In this document: positions 1 through 5,072 of the stretch, in pieces
How positions within the stretch are numbered: position 1 is the first letter of the stretch
How the letters are laid out: each line of letters begins with the position of its first letter
From: Dehalococcoidia bacterium
Lineage (GTDB): Bacteria; Chloroflexota; Dehalococcoidia; DSTF01; JALHUB01
NCBI GenBank assembly: GCA_022865685.1
Contig: JALHUB010000237.1
Span: 1 to 5,220 of the forward strand
DNA length: 5,220 nt
Reading direction: 5' to 3'
Program-made: the position numbers and the translations under genes
The notes under the pieces: generated by a model
What the model was told of the DNA's origin: nothing
Databases searched by the model: none
What the model saw: only the letters and a program-made list of their open reading frames with translations

Positions 1-265
1 CGGGCATGAGGATCATGTCGCCCTCGCGCAGGCGTGAGGCGACGCCGGATACCGTCACCTCCGACTCGCCATCGAGGACGTAGACCAGGGCGTCGAACGG
101 CGACGTGTGCTCCGTCAGCCCCTCGCCGCGGTCGAAGGCGAAGAGCGTGACGTTGCCGCCGTCGCCCTTCATGACCTGGCGACTCACTACCGAGCCCTCC
201 TGGTAGTCGATGAGGTCTGTCATCCGCCTGACCTGCGCCACGAGACCGCGCTCTTGTTCTGCCAT
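1..265 (-). CDS. Cupin-domain protein, N-terminal 88 residues (3' end beyond window)
   Basis: The visible part begins MAEQERGLVAQ and ends EGDMILMP at the window edge. It looks like a small single-domain cupin of about 110 residues. The stretch around residues 46-65 (DRGEGLTEHTSPFDALVYVL, then DGE) matches the first cupin motif: G48, E52, H53 and a later Gly-Glu pair at the turn. GDMILMP at residues 82-88 starts the second motif, whose histidine would lie outside the window. Only one clear metal-ligand histidine (H53) is visible, as in many small cupins of unknown substrate, so the reaction cannot be stated. The ATG at 265 has a strong Shine-Dalgarno sequence, GGAGG at 271-275, five bases upstream. 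No signal peptide is present, so it is probably cytosolic. It lies in the same direction as the upstream PQQ-type gene but behind a hairpin, so it may be a separate transcription unit. Family call is firm; function unknown. Confidence 0.85.
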   Translation of the reverse strand, partial: MAEQERGLVAQVRRMTDLIDYQEGSVVSRQVMKGDGGNVTLFAFDRGEGLTEHTSPFDALVYVLDGESEVTVSGVASRLREGDMILMP

Positions 266-303
266 TCCTTCCTCCGACCTTTGGCCCAGCCACGTGATTG
301 AAC

Positions 304-325
304 GCCGAGACTAGAAAGTCTCGGC
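304..325 (-). terminator. Perfect 9-bp hairpin after the PQQ-type gene, terminator-like
   Basis: Arms 304-312 (GCCGAGACT) and 317-325 (AGTCTCGGC) are perfect complements around a 4-base loop. The stem begins 19 bases past the stop codon of the minus-strand gene at 345, the usual place for a terminator. The bases following on the minus strand (GTTCAATCAC) lack a real T-run, so intrinsic termination may be weak. It could instead be an mRNA 3'-end stabiliser or allow read-through into the cupin gene. Confidence 0.55.
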
Positions 326-344
326 TACGATATTACCGGAACCG

Positions 345-1562
345 TCAGGATGCTCGCTCGAGCTGATAGATCGCCTTGTCGAAGCTGATTATGACGACCT
401 CCCGGTCCGGCAACAAGCCGAAGGACGTGATCGGATGTCCCGGCTCCGCGAGAAGCACGGGGTCGCCGTTCGTCGTCGTGTCCAGCGCCCAGATCATGCC
501 GCTACAGTAGTCGCCGTACACGTACCAGCCCTGCAGCTCCGGCATTGCCGTGCCGCGATAGACATAGCCACCGGTGACGGAGCAGCCGAAGTCGTGGCCA
601 TAGGCAGCCCGCGGTAGGGTGAGCCCAGTCTGGTCGCAGCCGGTCGTCCGGAAGCACTCGAAACCCTCCATGATGCTCCAGCCGTAGTTCCCGCCGGCGA
701 CGATGCGGTCGATCTCCTCCCACTTGTTCTGGCCCACGTCGCCGGCCCAGAGGTCGCCGGTAGCGGGATCGAAGCTGAAGCGCCAGGGATTGCGCAGCCC
801 GTAGGCGTACTTCTCGGGCCGCGCGCCCTCGACGCTCACGAAGGGGTTCGTCGGCGGGACTGCGTAGGTATCGCCGGAGACGTCGAGGCGCAGGATTGAC
901 GAGAGCAGCGTCGACGTCTTCTGGCCGTTCTGTTGCGGGTCGCCCTCGGAGCCGCCGTCGCCGAGGCCCCAGTACAGGAAGCCGTCCGGCCCGAAGGCAA
1001 GCTGGCCGCCGATATGGTTCGCGAACGGCTGCGGCACCTCCAGGATGATACGCTCACTCGACATGTCCATGGCGCCGTCGGCGACTCTGAAGCGCGCGAG
1101 GACGCTGCGTCGAGGGTTGCCGGCGCTGTAATCGACAAAGACGCGCCCGTCGCCTGCAAACGTGGGCGAGAAGGCGAGGCCGAGCAGTCCCTCCTCGCTG
1201 CCGGGATTCGCGATCAGCAGGCCCGACACGTCGCCGAAGACGGCCGGTGGAACGCTCCCGTCGAGGGCGACTCGATAGATGACGCCGCCCTGCGTGAGCA
1301 CGACGGCTTCGTTGGGGCTGCCGGGAATGGCCGCGAAGCCGAGCATCCGGTCGAAGTCCGCCTGGGGGAGCGTCTGAACGAGCCGGTAGGCGTTCGCCAC
1401 GGGGCCGGGGGCCGGCGCAGGCGTGTCAGAGGCCGTCGGGGTCAGAGGCGGAGGCGGAGGCGAAACGCTCTTTCCGCCGCCGCACGCCGCTACGATGCAC
1501 GCCGCTATGAAGCATGCCGCGGCTATGACGAGGGCCACGCCGGTCGCGCTCTTGCCGTCCAC
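345..1562 (-). CDS. PQQ-dependent sugar dehydrogenase-fold lipoprotein (GSDH / HHIP-like)
   Basis: A 405-residue secreted protein. Residues 9-26 are a hydrophobic signal segment ending in a lipobox (V24-A-A-C27; C22 is a second candidate), so it is probably lipid-anchored. A Pro/Ala/Thr-rich linker at about 35-55 then leads into a six-bladed beta-propeller of the glucose/sorbosone dehydrogenase family. Visible family motifs are GLLGLAFSPTF (125-135), HIGGQLAFGPDGFLYWGLGD (183-202), YAYGLRNPWRFSFDP (252-266), LWAGDVGQNKWEEID (271-285) and GGYVYRG (331-337). H183 and R257 align by motif with the catalytic His and the PQQ-contacting Arg of soluble glucose dehydrogenase; the substrate is not predictable. 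C303, C309, C327 and C353 could form disulfides. The start is GTG at 1562, with AGGAG at 1574-1578 (11-base spacing). It lies 37 bp behind the thioredoxin-like gene, so the two are probably co-transcribed. No PQQ-synthesis gene is visible here. Confidence 0.9.
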   Translation of the reverse strand: MDGKSATGVALVIAAACFIAACIVAACGGGKSVSPPPPPLTPTASDTPAPAPGPVANAYRLVQTLPQADFDRMLGFAAIPGSPNEAVVLTQGGVIYRVALDGSVPPAVFGDVSGLLIANPGSEEGLLGLAFSPTFAGDGRVFVDYSAGNPRRSVLARFRVADGAMDMSSERIILEVPQPFANHIGGQLAFGPDGFLYWGLGDGGSEGDPQQNGQKTSTLLSSILRLDVSGDTYAVPPTNPFVSVEGARPEKYAYGLRNPWRFSFDPATGDLWAGDVGQNKWEEIDRIVAGGNYGWSIMEGFECFRTTGCDQTGLTLPRAAYGHDFGCSVTGGYVYRGTAMPELQGWYVYGDYCSGMIWALDTTTNGDPVLLAEPGHPITSFGLLPDREVVIISFDKAIYQLERAS

Positions 1563-1599
1563 GCCGGGTCGTTCTCCTGTGCGGTCGCCGGATAGTCGC

Positions 1600-2595
1600 C
1601 TACGGCGCGACGCAGGTTACGAAGGTGAAAGCGTACAGCCCGATGCCGTCGCTCGTCGTCGAGAGACTGAGGTCGTGCGTGCCGAACTCGCGGTCATTGA
1701 CCAGCATGTACATCCGCGGCTGGTCGACGGTTATTACGCTCCGCCCGTCTTCGAAGCGCACGTCGGGACCTGCGTCTTCGGCGGGCAGCGGGTGGCCGTC
1801 CTGCAAGAGCTCGATCTTGCCGGGTTGCCGCGGCGGATAGACCACCAGATTGACCTCCTTCGCCTCATAGCGCAGGTAGAGCCTGCTCTCGCCCGCGGCC
1901 CCCTCAGGTCGCGACAGGCTCTCCTTCCCCAGGAGCCAGTCGCCGGCCAGGTAGGCGTAGCCGTCCCTTTCGGTCAGCTCCTCCCGGTAGCGCGCCGCCT
2001 TGTCCGGCGAGACTTCGCTGTTGCCGATGCGCCCGCGTCCGTAGCCGAGGTATAGCTCCGGCGAGCCGCGATAGCAGACGGCGCCGGGCCTGTCCTCTTC
2101 GCGCATGGGCGCCATGATCTCCGACAGCTCTGCATCCGGCGACGCCTCCCTTATCAGCGACTGGATCTGGCCCTCCACCTCCTCGTACGCGCCCTCGCCG
2201 AAGTGGTAGGCGCGCACGTAGCCGTCCTTGTCGACGAGGTACTTCGCCGGCCAGTAGCGGTTGGCGTAGGCATCCCAGATGGCATGGCTGTTGTCGAGGA
2301 CGATAGGGTACTCGATGCCGAGGTCCTTCACGGCGCGCGCGACGTAGCCGCGTTCTCTGGCGAAGGCGAACTCCGGCGCATGCACGCCGATGATGACGAG
2401 CCCGTGCGGCAAGTAGCGGGCGTGCCATTCCTTGAGATAGGGGATGGTGCGCAGGCAGTTGACGCAGGTGTAGTCCCAGAAATCGATGAGGACGGGACGG
2501 CCGCGGAGGTCGTGCATGGTGAGCGGCCCGCCCTGCAGCCAGGTCACGTCGCTGGGGAACTCGGGGGCCCGAACGGGCACAGTGATGCGAGTCAC
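1600..2595 (-). CDS. DipZ/TlpA-like thioredoxin-domain protein, cytosolic, with C-terminal extra domain
   Basis: A 331-residue protein. Residues 10-150 form a TlpA/AhpC-TSA-type thioredoxin fold: HDLRGRPVLIDFWDYTCVNC leads to active-site C44-V-N-C47, VIIGVHAPEF (67-76) is the next strand, and P116 in YWPAKYLVD is the likely cis-proline next to the active site. Residues about 165-331 resemble the beta-rich thioredoxin-associated C-terminal domain of mycobacterial DipZ, but the CcdA-like membrane half of DipZ is absent. The expected role is thiol-disulfide exchange or peroxide/thiol reduction; the partner is unknown. The GTG start at 2595 has AGGAAGGA at 2601-2608, five bases upstream. An in-frame stop at 2623-2625 rules out an overlooked signal peptide, so the protein should stay in the cytosol, unusual for TlpA relatives. 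It is the first gene of the probable operon with the PQQ-type lipoprotein. Confidence 0.88.
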   Translation of the reverse strand: MTRITVPVRAPEFPSDVTWLQGGPLTMHDLRGRPVLIDFWDYTCVNCLRTIPYLKEWHARYLPHGLVIIGVHAPEFAFARERGYVARAVKDLGIEYPIVLDNSHAIWDAYANRYWPAKYLVDKDGYVRAYHFGEGAYEEVEGQIQSLIREASPDAELSEIMAPMREEDRPGAVCYRGSPELYLGYGRGRIGNSEVSPDKAARYREELTERDGYAYLAGDWLLGKESLSRPEGAAGESRLYLRYEAKEVNLVVYPPRQPGKIELLQDGHPLPAEDAGPDVRFEDGRSVITVDQPRMYMLVNDREFGTHDLSLSTTSDGIGLYAFTFVTCVAP

Positions 2596-2822
2596 CAGAT
2601 TCCTTCCTCGTGAAGCGCTGAATCAGATGCTACAGGCGCGACATGAAGCCAGCGTGAAAGGCCGTGCCGCGGGCGTGAAGGAGGTGTGATCAAGCCGCAC
2701 AACAACCCTCCGGCGAGTAACGTCTGTCGAGAATCAGGGATGGTCACCCTGGATTATCGGCTTCGAGGACCGTGGCGAGAATGGCGGGCGGCTGTCGCGA
2801 GTGATGGGATTGTCGCGGAGGT
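2596..2822. other. Intergenic region with a weak bulged hairpin
   Basis: These 227 bases separate the membrane-protein gene from the thioredoxin-like gene, both on the minus strand. Arms at 2732-2739 and 2747-2755 (AATCAGGG against CCCTGGATT on the plus strand) can form eight pairs with one bulged base and a 7-base loop, 67 bases beyond the membrane-protein stop. No T-run follows on the minus strand, so it is only a possible terminator. The promoter of the thioredoxin-like operon should also lie here. The best -10 match I see is TAGCAT on the minus strand at about 2627-2632, with no good -35, so I do not call it. Short plus-strand ORFs here have no family resemblance. Confidence 0.35.
2599..2609 (-). 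promoter_or_regulatory. Ribosome-binding site that fixes the GTG start of the thioredoxin-like gene
   Basis: On the minus strand this reads GAGGAAGGAAT, followed by CTG and the GTG start. The same 11 bases occur in front of the cupin gene (264-274), where the final AT belongs to the ATG itself. The purine-rich block lies at a good distance from GTG 2595, while the next in-frame Met is residue 27, inside the thioredoxin fold. GTG is therefore the best start. Confidence 0.6.
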
Positions 2823-3668
2823 TCAGGTGCCGACGTTTGGCTCGGCCTCCAGAGCGGTGGCGAGCTTATTCGCGGTGGTCGGCGTGTAGTTTGGCAGGCC
2901 CAGCTCGTGGGCGATGCGGACTTCAACGTCCTCCAGCGGCTTCAGCGATACCTCCTGCCCGCGCGCCTTCCCGTCCTTCGTGTAGTCGAACGGGTTGTCC
3001 AGGTCCGCGATGAGGAGAATGACATAGCTGAGGAACCAGGCGATGACGCCGACCAGGAAGACCGACTCGTACCAGGGGTGCACCTCCAGTAGCAACAGAC
3101 CGAGGAGGACAAGCGCGGTTGCCAGCTTCGCCATCACATAGCCGGAAGACACGAAGGATGTCTCGCGTATGGTGTGAACACGGGTCAGCAGCCTCGAGAT
3201 CGATGTCTGCTCCTGCTTTAGCCGGACGATGAAGTTCGGCTGAGTGAACGGCTCTATCTCGGCGAAGTGGCCTCCCAGTCCGCTGACGCGCTCCAGCAGT
3301 TCGTGGCTGCGCACGTCCTTGTAGAACCAGCCCTTTACCGCTTTCACCAGCTCGAACACCTCGCGGAGGGCATCGCGGGCGGGCGCCGCCTCCTTGCGTC
3401 GCCAGATGAGCGCGCACTCGTCCGCGATTGCGCCCAGGGAGACCGCCAGGTCGCCCGGCACCTTCTCGCTCTCCTTGTAGTCGGAGATGACACCCGTCAG
3501 CAGAAAACCGATGATGAAGACGTTCGCGGTGATGATCGTCGCCACGAGCGGGCTGACGGAGATGTTCTCAATGCCGGTGCGCTCGACGACAAGCCTGATA
3601 CCAACGATCACGGCGGCGATGGCAAGGGCCTGCAATGGCAGGCGCCAGCTCGCGAAGATCCCTCTCAT
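2823..3668 (-). CDS. Four-helix membrane protein, bestrophin-like/DUF4239-like
   Basis: From the preferred start the protein has 281 residues, beginning MRGIFASWRLPLQ. Hydrophobic segments lie at about 10-28, 41-61, 179-196 and 200-221. The charged 120-residue stretch between helices 2 and 3 is probably cytoplasmic, with helical runs such as EVFELVKAVKGWFY (103-116). NVFIIGFLLTGVISDYKESE (49-68) and ADLDNPFDYTK (221-231) recall bestrophin-like DUF4239 proteins, where an Asp-rich Pro-Phe motif follows the last helix. An ion-channel or transport role would be inference; function is unknown. The reading frame stays open to an ATG at 3824, but the added N-terminus is polar and Arg/Pro-rich. ATG 3668 has GGAG at 3675-3678, six bases upstream, and a TATAAT at 3706-3711. 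ATG 3707 lacks a Shine-Dalgarno sequence and overlaps that TATAAT. The gene is divergent from VanZ and stands alone. Confidence 0.8.
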   Translation of the reverse strand: MRGIFASWRLPLQALAIAAVIVGIRLVVERTGIENISVSPLVATIITANVFIIGFLLTGVISDYKESEKVPGDLAVSLGAIADECALIWRRKEAAPARDALREVFELVKAVKGWFYKDVRSHELLERVSGLGGHFAEIEPFTQPNFIVRLKQEQTSISRLLTRVHTIRETSFVSSGYVMAKLATALVLLGLLLLEVHPWYESVFLVGVIAWFLSYVILLIADLDNPFDYTKDGKARGQEVSLKPLEDVEVRIAHELGLPNYTPTTANKLATALEAEPNVGT

Positions 3669-3705
3669 TCTCTGCTCCGCGTTTCGACTCGAAGTAATCG
3701 CTTTC

Positions 3706-3711
3706 ATTATA
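3706..3711 (-). promoter_or_regulatory. Candidate promoter -10 box of the membrane-protein gene
   Basis: The minus strand reads TATAAT exactly here, a rare string in this GC-rich setting. A T-rich stretch (TTTTTTCC, 3732-3739 on the minus strand) lies 20-27 bases upstream. The -35 match is poor: TTTCCT or TTTTCC at 18-19 spacing. Transcription would begin near 3699 and leave a leader of about 30 bases before ATG 3668 with its GGAG site. No activity evidence exists, and sigma-factor consensus in the host is unknown. Confidence 0.45.
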
Positions 3712-3770
3712 AGTGGGCCCGCAGTATGGAGGAAAAAACGGTTCGTGATGTCGCGGGGCGTGCGGGGCCC

Positions 3771-3792
3771 GTCGCTCGGCATCCCGAGCGAC
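3771..3792. repeat. Perfect 9-bp inverted repeat in the divergent intergenic region
   Basis: GTCGCTCGG (3771-3779) and CCGAGCGAC (3784-3792) flank the four bases CATC. The stem can be extended by GGGG (3764-3767) pairing with CCCC (3793-3796) if CCC is bulged. Neither side is followed directly by a T-run. It sits about 60 bases upstream of the candidate -10 box of the membrane-protein gene and about 130 bases upstream of VanZ. It could be a regulator-binding palindrome or an RNA hairpin. If the long ATG 3824 start of the membrane protein were real, it would be coding. Confidence 0.5.
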
Positions 3793-3838
3793 CCCCGGAT
3801 GCGGCAGCGAAACGTCGCACCCATGGATTCCGGCTGTC

Positions 3839-3853
3839 GAGGGCCACGCCCTC
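3839..3853. repeat. Short 6-bp hairpin upstream of VanZ
   Basis: GAGGGC (3839-3844) and GCCCTC (3848-3853) pair perfectly around a CAC loop. In a GC-rich region a stem this short can arise by chance. It would fall in the leader of VanZ if transcription started upstream. No promoter of good quality is visible for VanZ between here and 3921. Confidence 0.3.
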
Positions 3854-3921
3854 CGCCCTCGCCTCGCTGATTCGGTACATCCCATCCGCTGAATACCTGT
3901 GCGTCGACAGACGTCCGCAGG

Positions 3922-4377
3922 ATGCCCTACCATGACTACATGCTAATGAGACGGCTCGCCGTCGCCTGGCTACCTGCGATCATCTGGATGGACCTCATCT
4001 TCTACCTCTCCGCGCAGTCGCGGCCCCTTGGAAAGACGCCGTCGCCGGCGTTCTCGTACGTCGCCCACTTCGCTGAATACGCCATGCTGGCATTTCTCCT
4101 CTTCTGGGCGCAACTCTCCCACGGGAGCTGGAAAGGGAAGCTTCGCACCGGCCTCGCCATCAGCTTCGTTCTCAGCGCCCTCTTCGCCGCCTCCGACGAG
4201 TATCATCAGAGCTTTGTTTCGGGGCGCACGGCCTCATGGCTCGACTTCGCGACCGATGCAGCGGGAGCGGCCGTCGCGCTGGCCATCATTGGCCGCTGGG
4301 GGCACTCGTTCCTATGGCGACAAGTGAGATATCGCCGAACAATTCTTCCTGCTGACCCCAAACGCGGCCCGCCTTGA
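3922..4377 (+). CDS. VanZ-like family integral membrane protein
   Basis: A 151-residue protein with four hydrophobic segments at about 13-31, 47-63, 77-91 and 109-124. Family motifs are FYLSAQSRP (27-35), HFAEYAMLAF (49-58), SDEYHQSFVSGRTASWLDFA (91-110) and TDAAGAAVAL (111-120). The acidic/His pattern (H49, E52, D92, E93, H95, D108, D112) is typical of VanZ-like proteins. The namesake gives low-level teicoplanin resistance in enterococci, but chromosomal relatives like this one are mostly of unknown function; resistance should not be assumed. The start is uncertain: ATG 3922, 3940 and 3946 are all in frame and none has a spaced Shine-Dalgarno site. The family's usual Met-Arg-Arg-rich N-terminus favours 3946. 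The fold ends near residue 126; the basic tail after it is read antisense to scpA. It is the only plus-strand gene in the window. Confidence 0.88.
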   Translation: MPYHDYMLMRRLAVAWLPAIIWMDLIFYLSAQSRPLGKTPSPAFSYVAHFAEYAMLAFLLFWAQLSHGSWKGKLRTGLAISFVLSALFAASDEYHQSFVSGRTASWLDFATDAAGAAVALAIIGRWGHSFLWRQVRYRRTILPADPKRGPP

Positions 4378-5011
4378 TCAGTTCAAGCACGGCCAGAAAA
4401 GAGACGATTACTTCGACGCGTGACGCGCACGCTAGCACCAGCTTGCGGAAGCTCACCTGTCCCGTCTCCCTCAGCGCCATCTCGATCTCCTGCACCTTGT
4501 CTTTAACCGAGACGATTTCGCGCGGGATCGCCGCTACCGGCTCCTCGGGGTGACGGCTCAGGGCGTCGCGGAACAGCTCCATCAGCCTGTCCAGCGTCAC
4601 CTTGTCGAGGCCGGATGGGAGCGGCACGTCCGGCGGCGGCGCCGTCCGGCGGTAGGCGCGCAACCCCCCGTCTTCAATCGACCGCAACGCCAGCGCCACG
4701 TCCTTGAAGCGCCTATACTCGCGCAGCATCTCCGTCAGCTCGCGGCCAACAGCCTCTTCCTCCACCTGCTCCGCCTCCGTCGGCGGACGCGGCAGCAGCG
4801 CCCGCGACTTTAGATAGATCAGCTTCGCGCCGATCGACACGAAGTCCGACAGCGCGTCGAGGTTGATCTGGTCCCAGGAATGCAGTTGCGCGAGGTACTG
4901 ATCGGTCACCTGGACCAGCGACACGGTAGTTATGTCGAGCTCATCCTTCTCGATCAGGTGGAGGAGGAGGTCGAGGGGGCCCTCGAAATGAGGCAGCTTG
5001 AGCTCGTACAT
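4286..5011 (-). CDS. scpA: Segregation and condensation protein A (kleisin)
   Basis: A 241-residue kleisin subunit that bridges the SMC ATPase heads and binds ScpB in the bacterial condensin complex, acting on the nucleoid. The N-terminal SMC-binding part shows the family signature FEGPLDLLLHLIEKDELDI (9-27), followed by FVSIGAKLIYLKSRALLPRP (57-76). The middle (80-160) is acidic and Pro-rich, as expected for the linker that wraps ScpB. The C-terminal winged-helix domain carries VSFLAVLELIKAGRV (203-217) and QEELFGDI (221-228). Length is usual for the family. ATG 5011 is the only start: the frame upstream meets a stop near 5062 with no other start codon. The nearest GAGG is 11 bases upstream and inside a hairpin. 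It follows aroF by 61 bp, probably co-transcribed. scpB, often the next gene, is not found downstream. The last 92 bp overlap VanZ on the other strand. Confidence 0.95.
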   Translation of the reverse strand: MYELKLPHFEGPLDLLLHLIEKDELDITTVSLVQVTDQYLAQLHSWDQINLDALSDFVSIGAKLIYLKSRALLPRPPTEAEQVEEEAVGRELTEMLREYRRFKDVALALRSIEDGGLRAYRRTAPPPDVPLPSGLDKVTLDRLMELFRDALSRHPEEPVAAIPREIVSVKDKVQEIEMALRETGQVSFRKLVLACASRVEVIVSFLAVLELIKAGRVWGQQEELFGDISLVAIGTSAPSGQ

Positions 5012-5019
5012 GGCGATGA

Positions 5020-5051
5020 GGGCCTCGCAACGATTTGCGCCGTCGAGGCCC
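5020..5051 (-). promoter_or_regulatory. Hairpin in the aroF-scpA gap, covering the scpA ribosome-binding region
   Basis: Arms 5020-5027 and 5044-5051 are perfect 8-base complements (GGGCCTCG and CGAGGCCC). An alternative inner hairpin, CGCAA/TTGCG around a 4-base loop, lies at 5026-5039. The minus-strand GAGG nearest the scpA ATG (5023-5026) is inside the stem. A better AGGAG lies just before the hairpin at 5057-5061, 45 bases from the ATG in linear sequence but 13 if the 32-base hairpin is looped out. No T-run follows, so it is not a standard terminator. Confidence 0.5.
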
Positions 5052-5072
5052 CCATTCTCCTAGATCGCTCTC

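Noticed and set aside
933..1595. 220-residue plus-strand open frame
   Set aside because: It lies wholly opposite the well-supported PQQ-type lipoprotein gene, is Arg/Gly/Ala-rich and shows no family motif; such antisense frames are common in GC-rich genes.
1904..2428. 174-residue minus-strand frame within the thioredoxin-like gene
   Set aside because: Same-strand shadow in another frame; Arg-rich with no motif, while the overlapping frame encodes the complete thioredoxin-fold protein.
2678..2686. Perfect AAGGAGGTG on the plus strand, complementary to the 16S rRNA 3' end
   Set aside because: The only nearby start is a GTG overlapping it; no ATG, GTG or TTG lies at a usable distance and the downstream frame has no recognisable product. 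On the minus strand it resembles the 16S tail, but no rRNA sequence surrounds it.
3745..3870. Short plus-strand frame (GTG 3745 or ATG 3748) preceded by GGAGG at 3728-3732
   Set aside because: The spacing of 12-15 bases is long, the product is Arg/Pro-rich, and it spans the palindrome; more likely chance.
3267..3935. 222-residue plus-strand frame, including a 69-residue part from ATG 3726 that runs up to VanZ
   Set aside because: Most is antisense to the membrane-protein gene. The intergenic part has no Shine-Dalgarno site, an Arg/Pro-rich composition and mixed third-base use unlike the real genes.
3922..4377. VanZ as a glycopeptide-resistance determinant
   Set aside because: VanZ-like membrane proteins are widespread on chromosomes, and no van cluster genes are present here.
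4954..5055. 33-codon minus-strand frame overlapping the scpA start
   Set aside because: Its AGGAG is only one base from the ATG and the product is Ser-rich with no resemblance; kept only as part of the leader hypothesis.
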